From Zarea fungicola (taxonomy: Eukaryota > Ascomycota > Sordariomycetes > Hypocreales > Cordycipitaceae), in assembly GCA_900169235.1 (NCBI GenBank), contig FWCC01000546.1, positions 25,136 to 89,135 on the forward strand: DNA of 64,000 bases, written 5' to 3'. Below, in pieces: positions 45,438 to 56,769 of this stretch (the stretch's first letter is position 1; every line of letters begins with the position of its first letter). Below the pieces are notes generated by a model that did no database searches, was not told the DNA's origin, and saw nothing but the letters and a program-made list of their open reading frames with translations. A program made the translations under genes and the position numbers.

Positions 45438-47486
45438 CTAAATGTCTAAAGAAACCAAAGCCGGGTCAGTAAAGGCAGCCTCGGCAGCAACAGCTTGGCA
45501 ACCCTGCGTACGATACTCGGTCATTTTCTGCCGGACAGTCTCTGCCACTTCCAAAGCATTCTCCAACCCAGTCTCTTCGTAAATAGCCATGAGCCTGTTG
45601 AGGACATAGGATCGCTTCTCGGCGCAGCAGTTGGGTGAGATGCCGATATTGTATAACGGCCAGACAATCGAGTTGCAGGAAGCGGCGAGAGTCATGATGC
45701 GCTCCACATCGTACCACAGCTCACCGAGAGGTCGGTTCTTTTGCTCAAAGAGAGAAGGCAATACTTCAACGGTAGACTTTTCTTGGCGTCCGACCACTTC
45801 CTCGTGTGGCGTCACGACAGGCTCCGGTTGCTGGGAGTCGGACAAGGACAGATCGGGGATGGAAATGTCCGAAGACGTGCTAGTGGGGCTCAGATCATCG
45901 CCGGTGGCGGCAACATAGTCCTCCCATCTAACAGTACCAAAGAATTGAGGCACACTGGCAATAATAGCGTCGCTCAGTGTGTTGTGTGTCTTGATGGCAT
46001 GAATGAGGGCCTCTTGGTCGCAAATGGAAAGATACGACTCGTCATTTACATTGTGACAGAGCTGCTCGATGATGGCTTCTTGGAGGAGCATACGCGTGGA
46101 GCGGATACCATTCCATGTAATGGCAGAGATCATGCCGGGGTAAACGTGGCAGCTGCGATGCATAGCAGTCGGGTGTGTGGCGGGGAGCCGTATGTTGCGA
46201 TATCTCCAAATCTCAGGCAGCTCGGAAGCTAGAATAGCCCATTCAGCATCACATTGTGCAAGGGCGAATATTATCTCGTCTCGTCCGGGTATCATGCCTG
46301 TTTTGATCTGGTGCCGGAGAGTCGTCGTCCGAAACATGTGGTCTATGAGCCGCCTGTTGGTGTTGTCCAGCTTTCCCATCTCCAGCGATTTGTTGCGTAA
46401 CTCTTCGATAACCGGCGGCGCAGGGATTCCTGACCGCATGCAGCTAAGAAGAACACTGTAGCAGAGCATCTGGAACATTTTGCAGCCTGCAGTCGTCGTG
46501 AACTGGTCAGTGCCTCGAAGCGTGGCAAGAGCCGCGGCGCCATCGACGTGCTTTTGCCAAGCCTCCATTGTCTGAGGAGTATTCCCAGACACAAATTCGT
46601 ATGTGCTAAGAAGAAGAACGGATAGCATGGTAGTGTCTTTGATGGCCTCGGTAGGGTCGCTGAGAGCCGCCGTTGTGAGTGTCAATGCCGCTCCATAGCT
46701 TTGTTGGGCCATGGTCATCATCTCAGTGGAGCGAGTGACCTTGGAGAGGCCGGCCAAGCCAATCGCAACGACGCCAGCAGCGATGCTGTCTTGATTTTCA
46801 GGGCTGGGGTTGTTGGGGGGTTTCCACACGTCATAGATGAAGTCGTAACTTTGGTAACCGACGTCGTTTCTGGCCACATGTCGGGAGAAGAAGAACGCCA
46901 TGCCGCGTTCGTGGAACGAGTCCACGGAATCGCATGGCAGAAAAAGCTCGGGATTGACGTTTCTCTGTACGTTGCTTCCAAGCAGCATCTCCTGTTGCTT
47001 GTGACAGAGCCAACTCTGCTCCCCGGGTGGAGAGGCCCTTCGCCGCCTCGCTCTGGTCGGTAAGAACTTGGACGTAGTCTGCGCTTCCTTCCAGCTTAAC
47101 GGGGTTGCTGACAGTGCCGGGGATGCGGAACCGTCAGAACTACAAGGAGAGGAGGGACCAGGGGAATTGCGCCTCGCATCGGATCTTTTTCGATATGTGG
47201 TAGCCTTTTCAATGACGTGCTCGCTCTCGTCGCGGAACATGAGGTCGACAAGGTTGCGGTAGCCAGGACATTGCAACTGTCTCTTTTTGCACTGCCCGCA
47301 GTGAGGTTCACCTTGGTCACACTATGCAAGATTCAGTTAGAGTCACATATATACTGTGTTTTATTCGTTTAATCAAATTCCGTAACCAGGCGGCCGGGGG
47401 GGGGGGTTGCAAGCTGTTTCACGAACCTTGACTTTGCGCTTGCGGCAGTTGGAGCAGCCCTTGGAAGGCTTGCCGCAGTAGACCAT
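45438..47486 (-). CDS. Zn2Cys6 fungal transcription factor
   Basis: Exons 47486-47427 and 47321-45438 give 647 residues. The splice builds the binuclear cluster C11-x2-C14-x6-C21-x6-C28-x2-C31-x6-C38 (KGCSNCRKRKVK joined to CDQGEPHCGQCKKRQLQC), so the 105-nt intron falls just before the third cysteine, a common position in this family. A Ser-rich basic linker follows, then the long helical Fungal_trans_2-type region (SFHERGMAFFFSRHVARND, ALTLTTAALSDPTEAIKDTT, YEFVSGNTPQTMEAWQKHVD, GAAALATLRG). Such proteins bind CGG-type half sites and usually regulate metabolism or secondary metabolism. The intron contains an 11-base G run (47396-47406). Its 5-kb upstream region is gene-free; the GH64 gene is the next neighbour. 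Confidence 0.9.
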
Positions 47487-48523
47487 TATGTCATGTACAG
47501 GATAGTAGAGAGATTGTTCTTTCCAGACGAATATTTTGGGACCATGTAGAGCAATGGTAGGATAATGGGAGACAAGGCAGCTTGCTTGAGAAAACTGGTC
47601 GGCGTTTCGCACGTTTGCTGCCGCTTCCCCTTGTAAGTCAGACAGGAGGGGATAGCCGATGGGGCATTTGATGGCCGAAAATAAATATCAAAGAGAAGAA
47701 GAAGACTATTCCAGTTGTGGATTTTATTAATATCTTTCTAGATTCGCGAGTCCTTTGTATTTGCCACCCAATGCTGACAGGAGTTGAGGGTGAAGTATGT
47801 CGAGGAGGGGTGGTATGCGCGTGTAAGTCGGGCGGTGGACGAGGAAACACAGTCGATAATGTGTAGATGGACTGCGAAGGCAGAATCAATCCAAAACGAA
47901 GGGTGTAAGAAGTACCAAGTGAGAAGCCAACAACAAAATGAATCTGAATCTTGGAAGCTGTCGGGCGGTTGGTGAAGGACAAGAAGAGAACGCGAGATAC
48001 GAAGTGACCCAAGAGGTGGGATATATGTATTGGGGTTTTGGGTTCGGCCGGGGGGGGGCATAAGGTAAATTTGCAGCGAAGCAGTTGCAGGTGGGATGGA
48101 CGCTAGCTTGAGCCGTTTAGTCCGCTATACATTGCGGTGTCGCCACTGTCCTCGGTACCTCACGCCAGCTAACTACGGACGCTATGCTACTAAAGGTAGT
48201 GTTACCTCAGTACTACCTTAGGTAGATTGTTACTTGTAGTACCAAACCTACGCGCCTGATATGGAGTCCCTCCATAATGAACTCCACTGTTCCTTGAGGC
48301 ACGTTGGCCCACTGGAGAGACCCTACTAGCAATTAAAAGTATTAACTGATATAGACACAGAACAATGTCTGTTTGCCTTTGAGCTGCAGCAATTACTGCA
48401 CGGTTGGGCGACACGACCTGCACCACTCGACAGCTTTTGTAGGTAATAGAGACTAAATCGTACCAAGTATTGGTCATGTAATGGTTGCGAAAATGCATCA
48501 CTATTGCTGTCGGTCTTGGCTAC

Positions 48524-48544
48524 GGCCGACGGCCGACGGCCGAC
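48524..48544 (+). repeat. Three tandem GGCCGAC units
   Basis: The seven-base unit GGCCGAC is repeated exactly three times in intergenic DNA; no function is evident. Confidence 0.85.
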
Positions 48545-50624
48545 TGGTAGACCGACAAGCTGGCGTGCAGCAGTCGACAGCCTCAGCCCACGAGCCATCC
48601 TTGGCCAGTACCTACGTACTGTACCAAGATATGTATCTACATAACGCGCCTCTGCAGAGATGAGGCAGGCTAACTATCTCGACCGTGGTGGTACCTGCTC
48701 CGTACGCTAAGGTAGGTAAGTAAAAGATACTTATAATGGATTACCTGGAGCCTCTTCTTTCAGCACCTAGCTCCGTCCTTCAGAGACACGATCGGGTCCT
48801 TCTTTTGGTTGCATGACCAAGGAAGAAAAGGTACTAATGCGAAAAAAAAGTACCGAGTACTGTGAATCCTTATCAATCGTCATACCCGGAAAACAAATAA
48901 ATTCCTGGAAATTAGACGGTAGTGTCGTAATAGAGTCGCAACGCCGGAACCGCCCCCAAAGATACAACACCAACAAACAGTTTGCCTGCCGCATGCGTAG
49001 TTCCCTCTCTAATGTGGTAATTCCAATGCGAACAAGTCGATTTCGGCTGCTTAATTTTTTATTTCTTTTTTTTTTTTTGAATTTATTTATTTACTTTTTA
49101 GAAAAAAGACCTTTTGCTCCAATTTCACTCCCACTTCCCGCTTTTTCTTTTTTTTTTTTCTACCGACGGGCCACAACGCGGCAGGCAGTGGCCCTGCCAG
49201 ATTTCCAGCCCCCATTTGATTTTTGGTGGGTGTGTGGACGCTGCTCGCAGGCTCTCGCTCGGCAGGCGGTCGCGTCTCCAATGTCAATATAAGACAAAAT
49301 GTTAAAACACAGACACCAAATAGGCAAAAAAAGGATCAAGGGCATTTGCTCTCTTGCCCACCAGATGTACTCTGCACCAATGAGACAGTCGGATATCCGA
49401 CGAAATGTTCAGTCCGTGCACGATCTAATGTGCCGCCCCCCTAAAACCCCAGTCCCCCACTTTGCCCCCCGTCTTGTGGAGACAGGGCTGAAAGCTTGAC
49501 CCTGAAAGGTGAGAGCTTCATAGCTTCTACTGGTACAGTATGTACATAACGTTACCAGTACACTTACTTACTCTATGGCCTCGCTTTCTTGCTGCCTGAC
49601 AGTCTCGCCAGACTCCCTGAACAAACCATTCCGCCTCGCCTCGCCTCTCCACTCACACCTACGCTCATGCTCACACACAAGATACAAGGTTGGTTGATTG
49701 GAGGATTGCAAGGGAAAAGTTCCCGAGGCCCTGCAATACTGGTAGCATCGTGTCACCACATACCCAGTAGATGCAGCCCCGTTGAGCTGTCATCTTATCC
49801 GACTACTTAGTTATTAGGGTCCTAGCCTATGCCATGTCATTTCCATCCTGCCGTTTACTAAAAAAAAAATCCGCCATCCATAATCTACTTGGAAAATACT
49901 CAGCCAAGGTCATAGTCCCAGTCATGGCTGACATTTCTTATTGCTCATTTAAAATGGCATGCGGCTGAACATTCTTTGACACTGCTTCTTCACCATCTCC
50001 GCTCGCTCCCCTCGTGGAGTCTGGCGTTTCCATCTTCGACGCTGTCTTAAAATTTTCGGTAATCTTTTTTTTTCTTCTCTTCATTATGTACTACCGGCAC
50101 TAGCATTTGTACTTATTTTACCCACAAGTAAAAAACCGCCCTCTCTGCCCCTCTGATTCAGTCCGCTGCTCGTCTGTTCTATCCACAATGTCAAAGAAAT
50201 TGATGTGGTGGCTCTCACTACCAGGGGCGGGCCACGTACTAATAATAACCACCAACGGTTGGGCTTGGCTTCCCCCTCACCCCTCAGCGACAGCCGTACC
50301 AAGTGAGCTCAAAGCACTTTTGATGCGCCTTCCATTGCAACCCAGTGACACTGATAGGCGGAAATCATGATAGGGCTTTCCTTTGCAACAACGCGGCGGC
50401 GCCAGAATGGCAGGTCAACGCAAGGCGTGATGCAACGCCCCCGTATTTTAACAACCGATATGTCACTTTAATTTATCCGTCTTGCTGTCGACACGTTTCA
50501 TTGAAGTGACTATTGCCAGTTCGGCATACAGAGACCTGGACTGAACCAGCTATCCCACCTCAATTTGCTCAAACTGCCCTGCACCCTTGTCCCAGGTGTC
50601 CATCTACATGGTACCTACTACGTC

Positions 50625-50646
50625 TGATGGGTAAGTTTTAAACCCC
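50625..50646 (+). repeat. Copy 1 of a 22-base dispersed repeat end
   Basis: TGATGGGTAAGTTTTA followed by AACCCC is matched at 63948-63969 with one mismatch. Both copies are next to AT-rich sequence, which suggests the terminus of a mobile element or its relic. Confidence 0.6.
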
Positions 50647-50694
50647 AGTAAGTACTAGCCCACAAAGTTGCGCCAAAAGAAAGTGCGTTGAAGT

Positions 50695-50885
50695 AGAGCA
50701 GAGATATATAATAGCTATTTAGTTACCTTAATAAAATAATATAAATATAGGTAAAATAAATTAGATTCTATACATATTAAATTCTTATTTTCTATTTTTA
50801 AAAATATTTTACTATGCTATGTTATATTTTATTTTCTCTGTTAGATTCTTATTTGTTACTTAGGTACTTCTATTTTTCTTGCTAG
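50695..50885. repeat. AT-rich block (possible RIP-degraded repeat)
   Basis: About 190 bp made almost only of A and T, with an internal near-repeat TTAGATTCT(A/T)A. Sharp AT enrichment beside a repeat end is what repeat-induced point mutation leaves behind in Sordariomycetes; no coding remnant can be read inside. Confidence 0.45.
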
Positions 50886-52461
50886 GATTACTAGCGTCAA
50901 AAAGAACCTGGTCGGGGTCTAAAACTTTCGCTTGATACCCAGTATAACGGAGAAGCGACTCTGCATCTAAGCCTGCCACTCTGGGTGGAAGCTTTGTGAA
51001 TGGTGAATGGTAAATCTCGTCCATTTTGGATAATGCTTCTGGAGCAGCACTGTGCCATCTCAGCTGCGACCAACCACCACCTCGTAACTCGCCTCCAAAC
51101 CAAGCCACAGGTTACCGGTATCTCTGCGGCTCCCATGGAAGCACCTTGATAATATAATCATTATGGTTCAAAACGATTCCCGCCCTGAATCCCTGAGCGC
51201 AACGCTGACGCTAGTAGAGGTTTCTCATTGGTTTTGCTGCACTGTTTTGCATTTTTAAAGGGAGTCCATCCCAGCTCCTGTTGGGTGTTGGGGAAAAAAG
51301 GTCGCATAAAAGGAAACCAATTTTTTTGGTGCAAGTTGGCAGTCTGCCACAAGGTTCGCAAATCAGCCTACTGTCCTTTATTTCATTTATGTTGTAGCCG
51401 TGAGCTAAATAAATTTCATACCGAAACCTTTGTACATAAAGCTCTATTAAGCTAATTTTAGGTGCATACGTTAGTTTTCTACCTTTTTGTGTCACTGGCC
51501 AGACAATGCCGTAGAATACTGGCCCGCCAGACAACCACCCCCCCGACGCCACGTTAGCCAGCCCCACGGCAAACCGACAGGAACGACGGGAACGACGGCT
51601 TTAGTTAATGTATACGGCTTACATAGTTTCAGCTTGGCGGGCTCGATAACCTGATTTGAAGGTTTGCAGTGTTGAAAGACGCGGTGTATCTATGGTCGTC
51701 GTTCCTTTTTACCATCTAACACAACTTAGAAATACATCCACAGCGCTCTGGGGGTTGCTTACAAAACACTTTTTTTTTTCCGGTGGATAGGGTTTGATTG
51801 AAAAGAAACTATCTACGGTATATGTGAAGCTTTCATGTACTCGCGAAAGTAAGCAATATGTTGACGGAAAGGGCTAGAGTTGTCCGCAATGCATACCCTC
51901 CCAAGAATAAGCTGAAACAAAACGAAACGAAAGAGAAGGCAAAATCGATTAAATCAAATAAATCAAATTAAATAGTTCATAAAAAAAAAGGGGAGGGGTG
52001 AAGAGTCCGCATTCAAAGCCAGGCTTGAAAATATGAGACCACAAACATCGTCTAATAAATCCCTGTGTCAACAGTCTACATCCCCGAGGCTGACTTGGAC
52101 CGCACATCCCCCAGAATCTTAAAAAGTACGATGCGCACCCACCACAAATGAGCCGCAAATTTCCGAGAATAGAAACATGTATTGCCCCATTCGAACTAGG
52201 AATTGCCGAACCCCTTGTCTGGCCCGGTTCTCGTATGATATTAGCTCTGGAAAGGTCGTGTAGTTACCACTTGGTGAGCATCCCATCATCCCGTAGTCCC
52301 GTCCGGCAGTCGCTCCGGCGCCATCCATGTTCCGCGATGAACAGGCAGAAAAACGTGGATCAAGTCGCTGGTGGTTAGCGTGGGGTTTGCCTCCTTCTCT
52401 TTTGGCTATCTCACGATAACGCTCCATAAGAGTAGTGTGGGTGGGGGGCAAAACGATCTGT

Positions 52462-53592
52462 TTACAACAGAGGAGCACCGACGACAATGGTCAACGTCTT
52501 GGGTTGGGGGTCATTGAGGAAACCAGACTGGTCTACGCCGTGGGAAGAGCCAACGTCGTCGTAGGGGAAGGCATACCCGCGGCCTTCGACACTGGTCTCA
52601 TGACAGATGCGCGCAAAATGGTTGGTAACATCGTTCTCGTAGTAAGTGGCCACGTTCTCGCCCTCGGGCTGGTTGCTGTTGATGAGCAAAGTCGAGCGGT
52701 TCAGCGCCGCAGCCAGGCGCGCGCCAATGTTAAGCGACTCGTCCGTCGCGCTGGCGCTGTGCGCAAATGGGCCCGAGTTGCACGAGAAGATGTCGGCAGC
52801 AGAAGGTTTTCCAAAGACGCCCGCGGCGCCAAAGTCGAGGAGCCCGCTGCCAGGGTTCACGCGGCCCTTGACGTCGCCCCAGGTGAACTGTGTGTTGACC
52901 GTGAGATCTTCGTTGGCATACTTGGCCCACACGGCGTTCACGTAGTTGGCGTAGTAGCCCTGCAAGAGGCCCGGCACGAGCACGCTTCCCGCATTGGGGC
53001 TGAGAGCTCGCAGGAACTGACCCGAGGGGGATCGGATGACGAGCTTATCCCAGCCACTGCCGTCCTTTTGGCCCTGTACCATCAGAGCCTGGCAGACCTT
53101 GTCGAGGCCATCGCTGGGCATACCGGCGACGGTTGTAATCTTACCACTAGAGTTTTCGAGGCGGAGCGACACTGGGAGGCTCACAAAGTCGACAAATGAG
53201 ATATTCACGTAAAGCTCGCTGCGGTTAAACGTAAACTCGGCAAACCCCCAGTCTAGCTGGTAGTTGGTGTCCGTGACGTTGAGCGCCGACGGCTCAACGA
53301 GGGCCGGGCCGGGGTTGACAAAGAAGGTCAGTGGCTTGTCCTTGGAGAACCAGATGCGGCCACCAGAGACGTAGGGGATAGCCACAGTCTTTTGTTGGCC
53401 GTTACCGCCAATGTTGATGGCGCAGTCCGCACCCAGGGGCTGCAGCGTCGCTGTTGGGCTCGGTGGGTGGTATGCTGTCACGCCATCAGACGACAGAATG
53501 AAGAGTCCATCATCTGATGTGCCAGTAATGTGGGCGTATAGGCTGCTTGCGTCGGTGCTGTTGCGAAGCACGATCTGGAGAGTACCTGGCAT
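52462..53592 (-). CDS. GH64-type beta-1,3-glucanase (thaumatin-like fold)
   Basis: A single exon of 376 residues. The start MPGTLQIVLRNSTDASSLYA and the blocks GGRIWFSKDKPLTFFVNPGP, LDWGFAEFTFNRSELYVNIS, FVDFVSLPVSLRLE and NDVTNHFARICHETSVEGRG are typical of fungal GH64/thaumatin-like beta-1,3-glucanases, in which acidic residues of the DWGFAEFTF and ISFVDFV strands form the active site. No signal peptide precedes the first Met, which is usual for this fungal subgroup, so secretion would have to be non-classical or the enzyme acts inside the cell. The family releases pentamers from laminarin-type beta-1,3-glucan with inversion. The next gene on the same strand is a GH16 enzyme 0.8 kb upstream. 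A 254-codon opposing frame is a shadow. Confidence 0.87.
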   Translation of the reverse strand: MPGTLQIVLRNSTDASSLYAHITGTSDDGLFILSSDGVTAYHPPSPTATLQPLGADCAINIGGNGQQKTVAIPYVSGGRIWFSKDKPLTFFVNPGPALVEPSALNVTDTNYQLDWGFAEFTFNRSELYVNISFVDFVSLPVSLRLENSSGKITTVAGMPSDGLDKVCQALMVQGQKDGSGWDKLVIRSPSGQFLRALSPNAGSVLVPGLLQGYYANYVNAVWAKYANEDLTVNTQFTWGDVKGRVNPGSGLLDFGAAGVFGKPSAADIFSCNSGPFAHSASATDESLNIGARLAAALNRSTLLINSNQPEGENVATYYENDVTNHFARICHETSVEGRGYAFPYDDVGSSHGVDQSGFLNDPQPKTLTIVVGAPLL

Positions 53593-54397
53593 GATGATGA
53601 CGATGATCCTTGATCAATTGGATGGGAGTAGCCGTAAATCTGGGCCACTTGTCCAGGTGCATATATATGTATATATATGTATTTCCAGAAGCTAGACTAG
53701 CGAGTTGTCTGCCAGGTTGCCGCGGCGCTTCTTGAGTGCAATGCGTAATAATGATGCTTTGTTCTTGTCTCCTTGTTAGTTTGAGCTAGTAAGCCAATAC
53801 CATTCATTCGCTTGCGGGGACATGTGGGTTTTGGCTTTTGCGTAGTTGTAGAAAATAAAACAAAAACTGCATTGGCACCTTTAAATAGCTTGCAACAAAT
53901 TAAATTATCCTTATGTGCTTATTCCTAGTGACGCCCAGTGTCCATTGCGCCAATCAACCACTTGAATGCTTGCTGAACCAGTGCACCGCTGATCGCTCCC
54001 GTGCCATATATCCATATGCTCCGCCCTTGCCACTGTGCAGTGTTAGCAACTCTATTTATTATGTCGATTACACTGTCGTCCTGATCAAATATGATATAGT
54101 ACCAGTACCTGGGCTGGGCACCTGGGAACTAGGCTACTGCGGATGGCCCACGCAGTAATGTAGCGTCATATGACCATAACGAGGCATCCAAATTCCTGAT
54201 CACTTGAGCACACTGTTTCATTAACTAAACTCGGTATATTATCGTCACTGACCCTAGCACGCGAAGGGTTTGATTCCTCGCTGGTTTTCCCGGCCAGGAA
54301 TTCCAAGCAGCCAAAGTGGCTGAACGAGACGCATGCATGCATTCCAACAACCTAGAGGTGCATAGTGGCATTCAAAGGCGTCTTACATCTCGTGCAC
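53593..54397. other. Region between the GH64 and GH16 genes
   Basis: About 0.8 kb containing the GH64 promoter. A TATATATGTATATATATGTAT run lies at about 53660-53680. No gene. Confidence 0.5.
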
Positions 54398-55581
54398 CTA
54401 ATCAGCCACTATCAATATCAACAAGAAGCCAATCAACGGTAGCAAAAGATGTCCTGTTGTGACTGCTTTAGTAGTCGCAAGACTCTCATCACGGTTATTC
54501 GACGTGTGATTCGGACTGAGAAACTGTCCGCCATTCGCCGCATCAGCAAGAGTACCGCTGGGCACCAAGCATGCGCCGCCACGTCCAGAAACGCATATTT
54601 CCTTCCAGTTATCATGCTTCCTTGTATCTGAAGAGTTAAAATATGCCTTGACATAACTGACAGTCATGGTGGCGTTCTCTTTGGGAGGACCACCAGACCA
54701 TTTCGCGTTGCCATTGCTCCAATGCTGTAAAATGAGATGACCAGCGTGGTCGGGTATTTCGGGGCCCTTCATCTCTGCCAGTAGTGTACTGTCGGCATAA
54801 AAATAAACTTTACCCGGTAAATAATCAAAGCGATACTCGTGGAAATCGATCGTAGGGTCAAAGCTCAAGTTTACAACCTTGTACATGGGCGTAGTACTAG
54901 CATCATAGCCTCTCTCGGCCGATTCTTTGGACTGAATTACGAGATTCACCGGGTATGTTCCTTTTTCCCGGTTATATTCCATAGATAGAAACTCCATGTC
55001 GATCTCCTGTGTATCGTTGAAGTACTAATAGATGCAAGGTGCTCGTATTAGCTCGCGGTCGCCTGCTGTCCCGTGGCTTATGCGACGTAATTTCTTACCC
55101 AAAAGAAAGCTGAGCATGTGCCTTTTACAGCTGTCAGCTTCATACCTGCTCTAAACGAGCCCCATAAGATATCTTGACGCATTGTATCCATCTCAGCTAC
55201 CGGGACTCCGCCGTTGGCAATGGTAGCACCAACGGAGAGCTCCACCCCAGCATGCCGCTCCGAGGCGCCTTTGTTTGCCAAGTTTGGCCCAACAGCGATG
55301 TTGTTTGGCGCAAATATCTTAGAATATCTGCCTCTTCCAGTCTCAGCAGAAACGTTAAATTCTAGTCGTTGCCAGTCTTTTGCCGAGGTGATGGATTGAA
55401 GCCGAGTGAAATCCGTCTCAATTGCTTCAGTGAATAGCCACCCGTCACCGCCGTTTGGGCGTTTAACTTCAAACCCGCAGGTGCAGTCTGTTGCCAATAC
55501 CTTATAGATGTAATTAAAGGAAAAAAGGGCAAAGACAAGTTGTTTTTTCGTTTTCTGAGCGTGGTGCATTATTGTTTCCAT
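54398..55581 (-). CDS. GPI-type glycoside hydrolase family 16 protein
   Basis: Exons 55581-55099 and 55024-54398 (74-nt intron) give 369 residues. An N-terminal hydrophobic segment (LVFALFSFNYIYKVLA) acts as signal peptide; Met5 is an alternative start. The beta-sandwich reads CTCGFEVKRPNGGDGWLFTE, MRQDILWGSFRAGMKLTAVK, CSAFFWYFNDTQEIDMEFLS. The ExDxE catalytic motif is E168-I-D-M-E172, placed a few codons after the splice. YPVNLVIQSKESAERGYDAS, FHEYRFDYLPGKVYFYADS and LILQHWSNGNAKWSGGPP complete the fold. The C-terminus LLLPLIGFLLILIVAD after a Ser/Asn-rich stretch suggests a GPI anchor. GH16 enzymes cleave or remodel beta-glucans with retention; the wall or extracellular glucan is the probable target. 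Confidence 0.9.
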
Positions 55582-56769
55582 GTCGCGAGGACCTAGTAAA
55601 TGCCGCGATGAGCGTCAGCGGCGAGGGATGATACTTAAGCTTGCCTGTGGCAGAATAACAGAGAGAGGTGAAGAGGGGAGGATCGGGTCCGTACTGACAT
55701 CCTCAGCCGAAGCAAAGGCACTTTGCAAGCTCGGAACGGCAGAAGGATGTTCGCACCTGCCCGTTGTGTAACTACATAACACAGACCATTACGATCGCGG
55801 ATAAGAGCAGGGTTATCAAGACGAGTGGAACAAAGATATGACAGAGAACGATATTATTGATTCAATGTGGTACTAAATATCTATACACGAGCAACGGGCT
55901 AAATCGATTCATAGTGAAATCGTGCCGAAAAAGGCAATTGTCAACATCAAAATAGCCGCCGGGCTATTTGCTGCCAAGCCCGTTGACAAAGCAAAAAAAA
56001 AAAATTGAAAGCCGATAGTAAAGAAAAAATTCGAAGAAAATCGAAGACAAAAAACGATAGGAGCGTACTGACAAACTTGCACAAGGAGAGTAGTATGACA
56101 GAAATGAAGACAAGAAGAGAAAAAACAAAGGAAATGAAATGAAATGAAATGAAATGCTGCAAATGCGGCACAAGACAATAGGCTGTAACGGTAATAGTAA
56201 AAATCAGAAAAGATGACAGCAGGTAGTAGAACAGGAGAGGAAACAATTCGGCATTCCATCATGGACCAGCCAATCAGTCTGCTGCCTTTGCAGAAATTAG
56301 CTCGCGAAACCGCGAATAGTCAGGATGCCATTTCCCTCTTCTTGCTCCAGTATATCATTCAAACTCTTCCCCTTCGTAACCCAGTGTACCTGTAGTCCCA
56401 CAATATTACGTGCAGCTTCCCTAGCCCGGCAAAAAAAAAAATCATGAAGCAAAGCATGACAAAAAGAAACAGGCCAATTTAAGCAAACGACCCGGCCTGC
56501 TCTGTCTCAGGTGTCGTAGACAAATATAAATCAAAATAAACCGAATGAAATTTTCCAACAGGAAAGCAAATCGGCAAATCAAATAGAAGATCAAACAAAG
56601 CAGATCGACTCCATTTCCTTTCAATTCCAAAAGACGCCGAGACCGAAATGATTAGCCGATGATAAAGGCAGGTAAGAAAGTACTGAAGAAGCAGAGAGGT
56701 ATATGCCAAGGAAACGGGTTGGTACCCTCAATGAAACACTAGAGGGAAATTCATTCAATCATCGCAATT
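55582..56769. other. Interval between the GH16 and C2H2 regulator genes
   Basis: About 1.2 kb; A-rich, with five GAAAT units. The minus-strand frames at 55.9-56.3 kb are low-complexity artefacts of that composition. No gene. Confidence 0.5.
56131..56155 (+). repeat. Five tandem GAAAT units
   Basis: A perfect pentanucleotide microsatellite in intergenic DNA. Confidence 0.95.

Larger units (their letters stand above)
47487..52461. other. Five-kilobase gene-free interval
   Basis: I see no gene with recognisable domains. Contents: a TAGGTA/TACCTA patch around 48195-48240, three tandem GGCCGAC units at 48524-48544, T-rich tracts at 49050-49160, a repeat end at 50625-50646, an extremely AT-rich block at about 50695-50885, and GC-normal sequence after it. 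An 82-codon minus frame at 50860-51108 (GTG-initiated, containing GLDAESLLRYTGYQAKVLD) abuts the AT-rich block and might be a decayed gene fragment. The interval looks like old repeat debris mixed with promoter sequence. Confidence 0.5.

Noticed and set aside
52435..53199. 254-codon plus-strand frame
   Set aside because: Shadow of the GH64 gene.
54231..54300. tRNA-like B-box (GGTTTGATTCC)
   Set aside because: No pairing acceptor stem, D-arm or A-box could be found around it; similar B-box-like words at 32869 and 63490 also failed.
55909..56262. Phe/Ser-rich minus-strand frames
   Set aside because: Translation of GAAAT repeats and poly-A tracts; low complexity.
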